From Flavobacteriia bacterium (lineage in GTDB: Bacteria > Bacteroidota > Bacteroidia > Flavobacteriales > Flavobacteriaceae), in NCBI GenBank assembly GCA_011391075.1, contig JAABRF010000007.1, positions 1-59,918 on the forward strand: DNA of 59,918 nt. Direction: 5' to 3'. Of this stretch, positions 8,224 through 17,621 are shown piece after piece; positions within the stretch are counted from its first letter, which is position 1, and each line of letters begins with the position of its first letter. The position numbers were made by a program, and so were the translations under genes. Under the pieces are notes generated by a model. That model saw only the letters and a list, made by a program, of their open reading frames with translations. It searched no databases and was not told where the DNA came from.

Positions 8224-9039
8224 TTACTTTCTTTTACCGTGTTTTACGGTTTTGGTTTTTACATTCCCTTTTTTATTTTTATGTACCACAGTAGTTTTCC
8301 TTCCGTGTTTAACCACTACTGTGGATGATTTTCTATGTGGATGATATACTTTGTGTGCCCTTACTACTCTATGAACGGTTGTGCGGTGATACACAACTCT
8401 ATGCGGTGCACAACGGGTATGAAATACTTTGTAATGTACAGGTTTCCAAGGTTTCCACCATTTGGGATACACACGCCATTTGTAAGGAGAAACCCAAACC
8501 CTATACCCCGGACTGAAGATAAATCGAATCGGTCTCCAAGTCCATACATTGACGACGATTTTGAAGGGTGCATTTTCGATAGCAGGTCCTTGGCCTTTTT
8601 CTCCTTGCTCCGATACGTCTACAGGTTCTACAATAGTATTATCTGCATAAAGTGCCTCATCGCCTAAAATTTGCAATACGGCTTCTTCCGCTCCTGTTTT
8701 CTCAATTTCAATCACGGCTATATCTTGACGGTCGTTATCTCCAACAAAAGTAAATAGGACAACATTGTGGTTGTCGCCTTCCATCATACTTTCAACGGAT
8801 ATATAATCGGCTTCCCCGTTTTCATCCAAATCCAAATTGTTGACACTTTGATTTTCTTCATTCAACTTTTTTTCAAAATCTTCAATATTATCTGAATTTT
8901 TGAAAACCTCAAGGGCAGCTTCCAGACTGAAGTTGTCTCCCACATATTCGGGGTTTTCATCGGCTTCCTGAGCCGAAAGTTGTAGTTGAGATACTAGGAC
9001 CAATCCCAAAGTCCATTTTAAAAAGTTAGAAATTTTCAT
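8224..9039 (-). CDS. secreted charge-segregated protein, 271 aa
   Basis: A signal peptide (to about residue 23, LQLSAQ) is followed by an acidic half (about 24-165) and a strongly basic, aromatic and His-rich half (about 166-271: WTWRPIRF, YPKWWKPWKP, HRVVRAHKVYHPHRK). The acidic half has an EF-hand-like loop (DLDENGEADYIS) and resembles conserved Bacteroidota secreted proteins of unknown function (AVIEIEKTG, QILGDEALYADN). The basic tail could bind polyanions such as DNA, LPS or acidic polysaccharide; this is inference. It has its own terminator and lies just beyond the LytTR regulator gene, whose target it might be. Confidence 0.75.
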   Translation of the reverse strand: MKISNFLKWTLGLVLVSQLQLSAQEADENPEYVGDNFSLEAALEVFKNSDNIEDFEKKLNEENQSVNNLDLDENGEADYISVESMMEGDNHNVVLFTFVGDNDRQDIAVIEIEKTGAEEAVLQILGDEALYADNTIVEPVDVSEQGEKGQGPAIENAPFKIVVNVWTWRPIRFIFSPGYRVWVSPYKWRVYPKWWKPWKPVHYKVFHTRCAPHRVVYHRTTVHRVVRAHKVYHPHRKSSTVVVKHGRKTTVVHKNKKGNVKTKTVKHGKRK

Positions 9040-9136
9040 AATGATGAGTTTTAAATTGTCGCTAAGACTTTTTGAATTTAATATAGTTTAATGCATCTTT
9101 TAAACATGGGTAGATTTTTAAATACCAAATGCTTTC

Positions 9137-9175
9137 AAATACTCATGTTTCATGTAAATTTTGACATGAGCATTT
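9137..9175. promoter_or_regulatory. inverted repeat upstream of the charge-segregated protein
   Basis: Arms 9137-9148 and 9164-9175 (AAATACTCATGT/ACATGAGCATTT) pair at 11 of 12 positions plus one G-T, with a 15-base loop. It lies about 100 bp upstream of the start at 9039 and downstream of the LytTR gene. It could be an operator, or a weak hairpin terminator for the regulator gene, although no T run follows. Confidence 0.4.
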
Positions 9176-9270
9176 CAACAATTCAAAAATATATCGCAAT
9201 TCTTGAATTGAAAAAATAATTTGGTTAATGGTTGTAATTAACGTGTGAATGCAGTAAAAAAAATGGTGAA

Positions 9271-9984
9271 TTACAAAAGATTGATTTTTGACATCAAGGC
9301 ATCTTTATAGGAATTACTCACCGGAATTTTGTGTTTTTCCGTAAAAACATAGCCTTCTTGTAGTGATTTTATTTTGGATAAATTGATGATGTATGACCGA
9401 TGAACCCGCATAAATTTCTGCGAAGGTAATTTTTCTTCCACACTTTTTAAAGTATAGCTCAACAAGTTTTTTTGAGTAGCCGTATGCAAAAAACAATAGT
9501 TGTCATAGGCTTCCAAATAATAAATATCCTCTAGTTGAATTTTAATTAGTTCGCCTTTGTTTTTGATGAAAATCGAATCTACCGAATCATTGGAGGAAAT
9601 ATTTTGTACTTGTGCATGCGCTTTGTGTATGGCTAATTCAATATTGGTTTTTAAAGTTTTTTCATTAAAAGGTTTAACAATGTATCCTGCTGGTTCCATT
9701 TTTTTAACTCTTTCCAAAGTCATATCATCGGAATGCGAAGTGAGGAAAATAAAGGGAATATTGCATTTCTTTTTAATGTACCCCGCTAGTTCAATGCCGT
9801 CGATAGTTCCTTCAATATTGATATCCAAAAGAATCAATTCAGGTTGTAAATGCTCGATGTCAAATAGGGCTTCTTTCGCATTGTCACTCATTCCAATAAT
9901 TTGATAACCTTCCTTGGTCAAAGCGGTTTTTATGGTTTCTGCGATGAGTGGTTCGTCTTCTACGATGTATATTTTTTTATTCAT
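9271..9984 (-). CDS. LytTR-family response regulator
   Basis: An N-terminal receiver domain (about 3-118) has the acidic pocket VEDEP, the phospho-acceptor Asp in LILLDINIEG, the Thr/Ser site FLTSH and the Lys in GYIVKPF. The C-terminal half is a LytTR DNA-binding domain (IYYLEAYDNYCFLHT, FMRVHRSYIINL). I chose the ATG at 9984 (MNKKIYIVEDE) because the longer frame to 10053 would overlap the kinase gene by 50 bases and adds no domain. The kinase stop is 19 bp upstream, so the two form one operon. LytTR proteins usually bind paired direct repeats. Confidence 0.93.
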   Translation of the reverse strand: MNKKIYIVEDEPLIAETIKTALTKEGYQIIGMSDNAKEALFDIEHLQPELILLDINIEGTIDGIELAGYIKKKCNIPFIFLTSHSDDMTLERVKKMEPAGYIVKPFNEKTLKTNIELAIHKAHAQVQNISSNDSVDSIFIKNKGELIKIQLEDIYYLEAYDNYCFLHTATQKNLLSYTLKSVEEKLPSQKFMRVHRSYIINLSKIKSLQEGYVFTEKHKIPVSNSYKDALMSKINLL

Positions 9985-10003
9985 GGGGAGAATATTGTAA
10001 AGT

Positions 10004-11734
10004 TTAGAATTGATGAATTTCCATGGTAAACAAAGTGCCGTTTTTATTTTCAAAAGTGATTTTGCCTTTCAATTTTTTAGCCAATGCATGTATGAGTTTT
10101 AATCCAAAGGAAGTGGGTTTGGGTTCCTGTTGCATTCCTATCCCATTGTCCTTGACTTCCAAAACAAAAAAATCGGTTTGTTTGGTAAAATGAACTTCAA
10201 TGATAGGTTGATCCACACTCAAAGGGAAAGCGTGTTTTAAGGAATTCGTGATGAGTTCGTTGATAATCAAACCAATAGAAGTAATGGTTTCAATGCTGAG
10301 AATATGTCTTTCTACATCGGTATGGAAGTTGACGGAATGACTATTATCGGTGTGGTTTTCAATGATGTCTTTGACCAAATCTTCCATGTATTCTTTGGTG
10401 TCTATTCCGGTCAATTGGTCTTTACTATACATTTTCTGATGGATCAAAATCATGGATTTAACTCTGTTTTGTGCATCAATAATCGCTTGAGAGGCTTCCT
10501 CGTTTTTGATGTTTTCCGATTGTAAATACAGAAGACTGGAAACCAATTGAAAACTGTTTTTTACCCGATGGTGGGTTTCTTTCATCAAGATATTTTTCTC
10601 ATCAACCAAAGTTTCCAATTGAACGGTTTGCGCCTTCAAAATCTTTTTTTGTTTGATATTCAGATAAATCAAATACGACAACAGCAATATCACTCCAATG
10701 GCAAATACAATCAAAGCAAATAAATTTTTCTTTTGTTTGGATAAGCGTTCCTTTTCAGCTTCATTTTTGGCAATTTCCTGTTCCTTCTTTTCACTTTGAT
10801 ATTTGGTTTCCATTTCATAGATAATCTCATCGCGTTGCATGGCTTTTAAACTGTCATACAATACAATGTATTGGTCTTTAACCTGGGCGGCTTTTTGGTA
10901 TTGACCCATGCCGTAATAAGTTTCCCCAATGGCTTTGAGCATAATACTCTTACTTCGCATATCCTCCGATTCTCCGTATAATTGGTAGGAAATCTTGAGA
11001 ATAGAATCTATTCCTTCAAAATTTCTAGATCCGGTTTTGGCATTCAATAAATACGAAAAATCGTAAAGGTCTCCCTGCTCTCCAGTCTTTGGATCTTTAA
11101 CGGTTGCTTTATACAAAAATGGAAGTGCTTCCTTAAACTTTTTTTCTCTAATTTTCAAATTGCCTAAGTTGGAGTAAGTGGCTCTTTTAATATGGTCTGG
11201 ACTAGGATAATTCAAACTTTCCATAAAAAATTGCTCAGCCAACTCATAATGATTGGTAGATGAATGGATACTGCCTAAATTAACCAAACATTTAACCATA
11301 AGTAAGGTATCCTGATCTTTTCTGAAATCCATTAAAGCTTTTTCGTAATAATATTTTGCTTTTTCATAATTATCAGTCATGTGAAAGAGCCTTCCTAAGG
11401 ATAGATATAGATTTTTTTCAAAATTTAAATGATTTTTTTCACTGATAGCAATCGCTTTTAAATACAAATCCGCAGATTGATTGTATTCATTCTTTACAAA
11501 ATTTTTATAATCTCCTTCCAATGCCAAGACTTGAACTTCTACATTCTTATTATTGTATTTTACGGAATAATCCTTTAATTTTTGAATGTAAATAAGACAG
11601 GAATCATTAGCAGTATCAATGTATCCATTGGCTTGATCTATCCATCCTTTCCACATTTTATCCTGTTCGGATGTTTGAGCTTTTCCACAAAATGTATATC
11701 CAAGAAAAAGGGCGAAGTATATAAATCGTTTCAA
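10004..11734 (-). CDS. TPR-containing sensor histidine kinase (HisKA_2 type)
   Basis: A signal peptide (MKRFIYFALFLGYTFCGKAQ) leads into a periplasmic domain of TPR-like helical repeats (about 60-300: KYYYEKALMDFRKD, ELAEQFFMESLNY). One membrane helix (about 335-357) and a short coiled coil precede the HisKA_2 phospho-acceptor (ETHHRVKNSFQLVSSLLYL, His near 387) and an HATPase domain (NELITNSLKHAF, VKDNGIGM, FGLKLI). It pairs with the LytTR regulator directly downstream. The start codon is a TTG: no ATG lies in frame before the signal peptide. The input signal is unknown. Confidence 0.92.
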   Translation of the reverse strand: MKRFIYFALFLGYTFCGKAQTSEQDKMWKGWIDQANGYIDTANDSCLIYIQKLKDYSVKYNNKNVEVQVLALEGDYKNFVKNEYNQSADLYLKAIAISEKNHLNFEKNLYLSLGRLFHMTDNYEKAKYYYEKALMDFRKDQDTLLMVKCLVNLGSIHSSTNHYELAEQFFMESLNYPSPDHIKRATYSNLGNLKIREKKFKEALPFLYKATVKDPKTGEQGDLYDFSYLLNAKTGSRNFEGIDSILKISYQLYGESEDMRSKSIMLKAIGETYYGMGQYQKAAQVKDQYIVLYDSLKAMQRDEIIYEMETKYQSEKKEQEIAKNEAEKERLSKQKKNLFALIVFAIGVILLLSYLIYLNIKQKKILKAQTVQLETLVDEKNILMKETHHRVKNSFQLVSSLLYLQSENIKNEEASQAIIDAQNRVKSMILIHQKMYSKDQLTGIDTKEYMEDLVKDIIENHTDNSHSVNFHTDVERHILSIETITSIGLIINELITNSLKHAFPLSVDQPIIEVHFTKQTDFFVLEVKDNGIGMQQEPKPTSFGLKLIHALAKKLKGKITFENKNGTLFTMEIHQF

Positions 11735-11892
11735 AACGGTTTTTTTAAAATTTCGGAATAAAAGTAAAAAAAAATTGTCATGAATAACAAATTGTTAAAA
11801 AATCACAACCAATTTTCCCAAATAATCAATAAAAAATAATCAAATTTGCTGATGGAAACCCTTATCAGGTTTTCATATCTAAAAACGAAATT

Positions 11893-14784
11893 ATGTCCAA
11901 AAAAAGACTTTTTCTACTCGATGCTTATGCGTTGATTTTCAGAGGTTATTATGCTTTTATCAAAAATCCTCGCATCAATTCCAAGGGAATGGATACTTCA
12001 GCCATTATGGGTTTTATGAATTCGTTGGTGGAACTCATCCGTAAAGAACGACCCGATCATTTAGCCGTAGCATTTGATAAAGGTGGATCGGTTGCTCGAA
12101 CTGAAGCATTTGAAGCATACAAAGCCAACCGAGATGAAACACCGGAAGCTATTAGAATTGCGGTTCCCTATATCCACAGAATATTGGAAGCGATGGAAAT
12201 TCCCATTATTGAAGTAGCCGGTTTTGAAGCCGATGATTTGATAGGTACCCTAGCTAAACAAGCCGAAAAAGCGGGTTATACAACTTATATGGTGACTCCC
12301 GATAAAGATTTTGCCCAATTGGTTTCTGAAAATATCTTTATGTACAAACCGGCTCGAATGGGCAATGACATTGAGATTTGGGGAATTCCGGAGGTTCTTG
12401 CCAAGTTTGAAATCGAAAGACCGGAACAAGTCATAGATTTTCTGGGGATGATGGGTGATAGCGTGGACAATATTCCCGGATTACCAGGTGTAGGTGAAAA
12501 AACCGCCAAGCAACTTTTGAAAACATATGGTTCCATGGAAAATTTATTGGCCAATACCCACGAACTCAAAGGTAAAATGAAGGAGAAGATTGAGGATAAT
12601 AAAGACTTAGGGATTCTTTCTAAAAAATTGGCAACCATTATGTTGGATTGTCCGGTGGAATTTCACGAAAAGAATTTTGAAATGTCCACACCTCATTTTG
12701 AAGAAGTGCAAACTTTGTTTCAAGAATTGGAATTCCGACGTTTGTGGGAACAATTCAATACCATTTTCAAAGCCGAACCCAGTGTATTGGAAAAAGCTAA
12801 GTTTGAAGCCGATGGTATAGTTCCTCCGAGAGATTTTTCAAATCTAGATAACCAAAAGGAATCCATTCCAAATAAATCCGGAAAACCAAATTCCAAAGCT
12901 CCAGACCCCAATCAACTCGGATTGTTTGATATGCCTGCGGAAATGGGAACCGAAACCATAGCTAGTGGATATCATTCTTTGGAAAACACCGAACATTTTT
13001 ACCAGTTTATCGATACCCAAATGGGTAGAAAATTGTTGGTCGATAAGTTACTCAAGCAAAAATCTGTTTGTTTTGATACCGAAACTACAGGCTTAAACAC
13101 CTTGGAAGCCGAATTGGTTGGCATTGCCTTTTCTTATGAAAAAGGAAAAGGTTATTACGTTCCTTTTCCTGCAGATCAAGGGGAAACCCAACATATTGTA
13201 GATACTTTTAAACCTTTTTTTGAATCAGAAAATATTGAAAAAGTAGGTCAAAATCTGAAATATGATTTAAAAGTATTGGCCAAGTATGGAATTTCTGTGA
13301 AAGGAAAATATTTTGACACCATGATTGCCCATTACTTGCTCAATCCCGATATGCGTCACAATATGGATGTATTGGCAGAAACGTATTTGCATTATGCACC
13401 TCAACCCATTGAACAACTCATTGGAAAAAAAGGAAAAAATCAAGGCAATATGCGCGAGGTAACTTTGGATAAACAAACCGAGTATGCCGTTGAAGATGCC
13501 GATATTACAATGCAACTCAAAAATCTATTTGAAAAACAATTGTCAGAACATCAACTCCAAAAATTGTTTGAACAGATTGAAATGCCTCTGGTACACGTGC
13601 TTACCGTTATGGAATTGGAAGGTATTCGCTTGGATGCCGATTTCCTCAAGAGTTTGACACAGGATTTGACACAGGATATTTTGAATTTGGAAAAAACCAT
13701 TTTTGAATTGGCTCAAGCCAATTTTAACTTGGCTTCTCCCCAACAATTGGGTAGAATTCTGTTTGAACACTTAAAAATTGGCGGTAAACCTCGTAAAACC
13801 AAAACAGGACAATATGCCACCGGTGAAGAAGTCTTGGCCGAATTGGTCAAAGAACATCCAATTATTCAAAATATTTTGGATTGGCGGCAATTGGTCAAAT
13901 TGAAAAACACCTATGTAGAAACATTACCGGAAACTGTCAATCAGCAAACAGGTAGAATTCATACCACTTTTTTGCAAGCTGTAGCAGCCACCGGCCGACT
14001 CAGTTCCAACGATCCCAATCTACAAAATATTCCCATCCGCACAGAAAGAGGAAGACAAGTTCGGAAAGCATTTGTAGCCCGTAATGAAGATTACATTTTG
14101 TTGGACGCCGATTATTCTCAGATTGAATTGCGCATCATTGCGGCACTCAGTGGCGAACCCAACATGATTCAAGCATTCAAAAACGGAGAAGACATTCACC
14201 GTTCTACTGCTTCCAAAGTGTATCATATTCCTTTAGATGAAGTGAACAAGGAGCAAAGAAGCAATGCCAAAACCGTGAACTTTGGGATCATTTATGGGGT
14301 TTCTGCTTTTGGATTGAGCCAGCAAACAGATATGAATCGTACAGAAGCCAAGGAATTGATAGATGCCTATTATGAAACCTATCCGATGTTGCGAAAGTAC
14401 ATCAATGAGCAAATACATTTGGCGCGTGAGCGAGGTTACGTTGAAACCGTTTTGGGAAGAAAAAGATATTTGAACAATATTAATTCGCAAAATGCTGTGG
14501 TAAGAAGTGCCGAAGAACGAAATGCCATCAATGCACCTATACAAGGTAGCGCAGCTGATATCATCAAATTGGCAATGATTCAAATACAACAACTTTTGGA
14601 AACGGGAAATTATAAATCTAAAATGCTACTCCAAGTACATGATGAGTTGGTTTTTGACATTTACAAACCCGAGTTAGAAGTTTTACAACCCTTGATCAAA
14701 ACCACGATGGAAAATGCTTTTACTTTGGCAGTACCATTGGAAGTGGATATGGGAATTGGGATGAATTGGCTAGAAGCACATTAA
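11893..14784 (+). CDS. polA: DNA polymerase I
   Basis: Full-length family A polymerase, 963 residues. The 5'-3' exonuclease (about 1-300) shows LLDAYALIFRGYYAF, AFDKGG and DSVDNIPGLPGVGEKTA. The 3'-5' exonuclease domain (about 365-560) keeps the metal-binding DTET and YAVEDADIT, so proofreading should be active, unlike Bacillus-type enzymes. The polymerase domain has motif A (DYSQIELRIIAALSGE), motif B (RSNAKTVNFGIIYG) and motif C (QVHDELVFD). It acts in Okazaki fragment maturation and repair. It is divergent from the histidine kinase gene, with 158 bp between the starts. Confidence 0.98.
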   Translation: MSKKRLFLLDAYALIFRGYYAFIKNPRINSKGMDTSAIMGFMNSLVELIRKERPDHLAVAFDKGGSVARTEAFEAYKANRDETPEAIRIAVPYIHRILEAMEIPIIEVAGFEADDLIGTLAKQAEKAGYTTYMVTPDKDFAQLVSENIFMYKPARMGNDIEIWGIPEVLAKFEIERPEQVIDFLGMMGDSVDNIPGLPGVGEKTAKQLLKTYGSMENLLANTHELKGKMKEKIEDNKDLGILSKKLATIMLDCPVEFHEKNFEMSTPHFEEVQTLFQELEFRRLWEQFNTIFKAEPSVLEKAKFEADGIVPPRDFSNLDNQKESIPNKSGKPNSKAPDPNQLGLFDMPAEMGTETIASGYHSLENTEHFYQFIDTQMGRKLLVDKLLKQKSVCFDTETTGLNTLEAELVGIAFSYEKGKGYYVPFPADQGETQHIVDTFKPFFESENIEKVGQNLKYDLKVLAKYGISVKGKYFDTMIAHYLLNPDMRHNMDVLAETYLHYAPQPIEQLIGKKGKNQGNMREVTLDKQTEYAVEDADITMQLKNLFEKQLSEHQLQKLFEQIEMPLVHVLTVMELEGIRLDADFLKSLTQDLTQDILNLEKTIFELAQANFNLASPQQLGRILFEHLKIGGKPRKTKTGQYATGEEVLAELVKEHPIIQNILDWRQLVKLKNTYVETLPETVNQQTGRIHTTFLQAVAATGRLSSNDPNLQNIPIRTERGRQVRKAFVARNEDYILLDADYSQIELRIIAALSGEPNMIQAFKNGEDIHRSTASKVYHIPLDEVNKEQRSNAKTVNFGIIYGVSAFGLSQQTDMNRTEAKELIDAYYETYPMLRKYINEQIHLARERGYVETVLGRKRYLNNINSQNAVVRSAEERNAINAPIQGSAADIIKLAMIQIQQLLETGNYKSKMLLQVHDELVFDIYKPELEVLQPLIKTTMENAFTLAVPLEVDMGIGMNWLEAH

Positions 14785-14890
14785 TTTAAAATACCAATAA
14801 ACAAATTATAAATTACAATTGGGTATCGTGACAAATACAAAGTATTCAAAATGAAATGTGTTTTTGGTTATGACGTTGCAGAAATGAATC

Positions 14891-15343
14891 TTAGTAGTTA
14901 AACCGCTTTTTCTTCAAATACAATCGTTTCTTTTCATAATCAATCACTGCTTTTCCTTTTTCTAGAATATCGGCTCCTATGATTCCTTCGACTTCTCTAA
15001 CTCCGTGTTGGGACAATGCCATATTAACATGGCTTAAATCGATGAGTACCAAATGTAAACTTTTGAATCGCCATTTACCTATTTTCAAAGGTACATCTAT
15101 AGCTGTTTGGGTTTCAATTTCAAGTGCACCGGCTCCTGCAGCTTTGGTTTCGGAATGTTGAGGTTGTAGTTTATAATGATCAGCTAAATGTAAACCTATA
15201 CAAGTATTGGAAGCTCCTGTATCCAATATAAACCGACCTTTGATGCCATTGATTTTAGCTTTCAATTCAAAGTGATTGGTGGTGGTTTTTTTAAGTGAAA
15301 TACTGTGATATTTATTCTTTTTCAAATATTGATGTAAACTCAT
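14891..15343 (-). CDS. retropepsin-like aspartyl protease domain protein
   Basis: About 150 residues, with the active-site motif FILDTGASNTCIG near residue 50 and a second hydrophobic glycine motif EGIIGADIL, as in single-domain retropepsin-like proteins that dimerise to form the active site. It has no signal peptide. I chose the ATG at 15343 (MSLHQYLKK) over a TTG 24 bases upstream. Bacterial members of this family are cytoplasmic or inner-membrane proteases with few known substrates. It stands alone between polA (convergent) and the haem protein gene. Confidence 0.85.
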   Translation of the reverse strand: MSLHQYLKKNKYHSISLKKTTTNHFELKAKINGIKGRFILDTGASNTCIGLHLADHYKLQPQHSETKAAGAGALEIETQTAIDVPLKIGKWRFKSLHLVLIDLSHVNMALSQHGVREVEGIIGADILEKGKAVIDYEKKRLYLKKKRFNY

Positions 15344-15433
15344 GTTTTGTTTTTTGTGATTCCCCAAAATTAAAAACTTTGTCTCAAGTTTTACCCCAAA
15401 ACAAAGTTTTTCAATAAAAATAATTTTAGTTGT

Positions 15434-16009
15434 TTATTTTTTCGGAAACTGTATACTCCATATAGCTCTCAAATCACCTTCTTTAAAACCAATGGCTTGA
15501 TCTTTTGGATAGATGATTTTAATGATGGAATCATTGGTTTGTGTGAGCGTTTCACCGAGAACACCGTGGCAAACTGTACATTTTTGAGCCAATTTAATAG
15601 GCGCGTAAAACTGTACTGTACCATCTTCATTTTGTTCAACCACAGGCGATAATTCTTGTTTTTCTGCTTGCAACTTTTGAAATTGAGCTATGATTTCCTG
15701 TTCGCGCGAATTAGGTGCATTTTTCTCATTTCTCAGCAAATGAGAAGTGCGTTTGATACTTACTCCATTTTGTTGAGCCATTTCAGTAGTCAAACCATCG
15801 GCGTGGATATTACAAAAGGGAACTGCTTGTGCAACACCGCCTTCTTTCATATTTTTACCTACTTCAGCCAACATGCTTTCAGCTGTTGCAGCGGCAATTT
15901 TCTTTCCACGTTCTAGGTATTCTCCTTTATCGGCTTCTGAAAGTCCACTTTGACATGAAACAAACCATAAGGTTATGCTCATTGCTATTAACAGATTTTT
16001 TAAATTCAT
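15434..16009 (-). CDS. lipoprotein with Tll0287-like (DUF3365) haem domain
   Basis: The signal ends in a lipobox (LWFVSC, Cys near residue 19). The rest matches the Tll0287-like/DUF3365 domain: FCNIHADGLT and KRTSHLLRNEKNAPN, then a single c-type haem motif CTVCH near residue 148. It should be a periplasm-facing, membrane-anchored monohaem protein that carries electrons or senses redox or gas ligands. A -7 element TATTTTTG sits at 16039-16046. It is the most downstream gene of the sulfur block, separated from the dioxygenase gene by a terminator. Confidence 0.85.
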   Translation of the reverse strand: MNLKNLLIAMSITLWFVSCQSGLSEADKGEYLERGKKIAAATAESMLAEVGKNMKEGGVAQAVPFCNIHADGLTTEMAQQNGVSIKRTSHLLRNEKNAPNSREQEIIAQFQKLQAEKQELSPVVEQNEDGTVQFYAPIKLAQKCTVCHGVLGETLTQTNDSIIKIIYPKDQAIGFKEGDLRAIWSIQFPKK

Positions 16010-16038
16010 CGTTTTATGGTTTTAAAAATTTTAGTGTT

Positions 16039-16046
16039 CAAAAATA
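16039..16046 (-). promoter_or_regulatory. -7 element of the haem lipoprotein gene
   Basis: On the minus strand this reads TATTTTTG, a full match to the Bacteroidota TAnnTTTG element, giving a leader of about 24 bases. At the spacing seen in the other sulfur genes (16067-16082) only one half of a Crp/Fnr box is recognisable (TGTAA), 6 of 10 matches. Confidence 0.5.
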
Positions 16047-16081
16047 AACAGCTCAAAGATAAACAAAGCAATATAAGTTAC

Positions 16082-16108
16082 AAAAAAACCCGGCTAAATA
16101 ACCGGGCT
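16082..16108 (-). terminator. rho-independent terminator
   Basis: The minus strand reads AGCCCGG, an eight-base loop, CCGGGTT, then six more T. It lies about 20 bp after the stop of the dioxygenase-rhodanese gene. Confidence 0.85.
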
Positions 16109-16129
16109 TTATATATCAAATACTCAATT

Positions 16130-17554
16130 TTATAATAAAGTACTCGGACATACATAATCCGATACTTTAAAAGCACCTGTGGCTTTGATGTCATCGATGC
16201 CTTGGGTCACATTGGTAATATTGTTGTATCCTTCTTTTTTCAGAATAGAACTGAAAATTCCGGAACGATTTCCACTGCGACAATAAGCGTAATAATGTTT
16301 ACCTTTATCTACTTGAGCAATGGAATTCCACCAATAATCCAACGGCGCATTGGTAGCTCCAATGATGTGTTCGCTTAAAAATTCACTTTCTCTGCGCACA
16401 TCCAAAAAGTCAATTTCTTGTTTGGATGCCAAAGCTGCCAATTCGTCCACACTTACATAAGGAATACTATCTACGGTTTTTCCGGCTGCTTTCCAAGCTT
16501 CAAATCCACCTTTCAAATAACCTACAATTTGGTCAAATCCTACACGAGCCAAACGATCGGCAGCTTCGTAATCGCGACCATTTGGGGTAACCAATACAAT
16601 TTTAGTATTGACATCTCGCAAAATAGTTCCTACCCAAATAGCAAAACTACTGTCCATATCAATGTTGATAGATCCGGGAACGAAACCTTTTACAAATTCA
16701 TCGGCTGTACGTGTATCTAGGATAACTAATCCGGGTGTTTCTTGTGAAACCAGTTCAAATGCTGCTGCATCCAAAGCATGGTGGGCTGATTTTCTTACTT
16801 CATCGATACTTTCTACTCCTAAAATATTTCCTAACACCATAGCTGGGAAATAGGAAGGCGGTTCTTTCAATCCGGTAAGTAATTCCTTTACAAATTCCTC
16901 TTCGGTTTGGTCGGCACGTAAAGCGTAATTGGTTTTCTTTTGGTTACCCAATGTGTCAAAAGTTTCACTACTCATGTTTTTACCACAAGGACTTCCGGCA
17001 CCGTGATTGGGATATACGATGACATCATCGGGTAAAGTCATAATTTTGGTTCGCAAAGAATTATATAGCATGCGAGCCAATTTATCTTGGGTCAAGTCAG
17101 CTACTACTTTCTGAGCCAAATCAGGACGACCTACATCACCAATAAATAAGGTGTCGCCACTGAAAATGCAATGTTCTTTATGGTTTTCATCAAACAATAA
17201 TAAAGTCATACTTTCAGTTGTGTGACCAGGAGTATGTAATACTTTTAATTCCAAATCACCTACTTTGAATATTTCTCCGTCGGTAGCGATATGTGAATCG
17301 TATCCTGTTTGCATGGTTGTAGGACCAATCACGATTTTACCTCCGGTTGCTCTTGCCAAATCTTGATGTCCGGCCATAAAATCGGCGTGAAAGTGAGTCA
17401 AAAAGATGTATTTGATTTGAGCTTTGTCATCGGCAGCTCTTTTCAAATAATCTTCAATATCTCTGATGGGGTCAATCACAACAGCCTCGCCATTGCTTTC
17501 GATGTAATAAGCCGCCTCGGCTAAACATCCGGTGTAAATTTGTTCGACTTTCAT
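16130..17554 (-). CDS. persulfide dioxygenase-rhodanese fusion (CstB-like)
   Basis: 474 residues. Residues 1-240 are an MBL-fold persulfide dioxygenase (ETHE1 type) with THFHADFMAGH, LHTPGHT, FSGDTLFIGDVGRPDL and PNHGAGSPCG. Two rhodanese domains follow. The first (about 265-360) has LVTPNGRDYEA where the catalytic Cys loop should be, so it is probably structural. The second (about 375-470) has an intact YCRSGNRSG loop. This layout matches CstB-type enzymes, which turn low-molecular-weight persulfides into sulfite or thiosulfate in the cytoplasm. A Crp/Fnr-type box and a -7-like element lie upstream. Glyoxalase II and beta-lactamase are excluded by the motif set and the fusion. Confidence 0.93.
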   Translation of the reverse strand: MKVEQIYTGCLAEAAYYIESNGEAVVIDPIRDIEDYLKRAADDKAQIKYIFLTHFHADFMAGHQDLARATGGKIVIGPTTMQTGYDSHIATDGEIFKVGDLELKVLHTPGHTTESMTLLLFDENHKEHCIFSGDTLFIGDVGRPDLAQKVVADLTQDKLARMLYNSLRTKIMTLPDDVIVYPNHGAGSPCGKNMSSETFDTLGNQKKTNYALRADQTEEEFVKELLTGLKEPPSYFPAMVLGNILGVESIDEVRKSAHHALDAAAFELVSQETPGLVILDTRTADEFVKGFVPGSINIDMDSSFAIWVGTILRDVNTKIVLVTPNGRDYEAADRLARVGFDQIVGYLKGGFEAWKAAGKTVDSIPYVSVDELAALASKQEIDFLDVRRESEFLSEHIIGATNAPLDYWWNSIAQVDKGKHYYAYCRSGNRSGIFSSILKKEGYNNITNVTQGIDDIKATGAFKVSDYVCPSTLL

Positions 17555-17621
17555 TTGATAAATAAATCTTTTTAAATTAATAATATATTGTTAATCAGTA
17601 CTTTTAAAATCTTTCAGGTGG

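Noticed and set aside
8043-8294. Small plus-strand gene with hydrophobic segments
   Set aside because: It runs through a terminator hairpin and the 3' end of an opposite gene; no homology or start signal.
9984-10053. Longer response-regulator start
   Set aside because: It adds 23 residues with no domain and overlaps the kinase coding end by 50 bases.
16130-17554. Beta-lactamase or glyoxalase II
   Set aside because: The ETHE1-type MBL motifs and two rhodanese domains identify a persulfide dioxygenase fusion.
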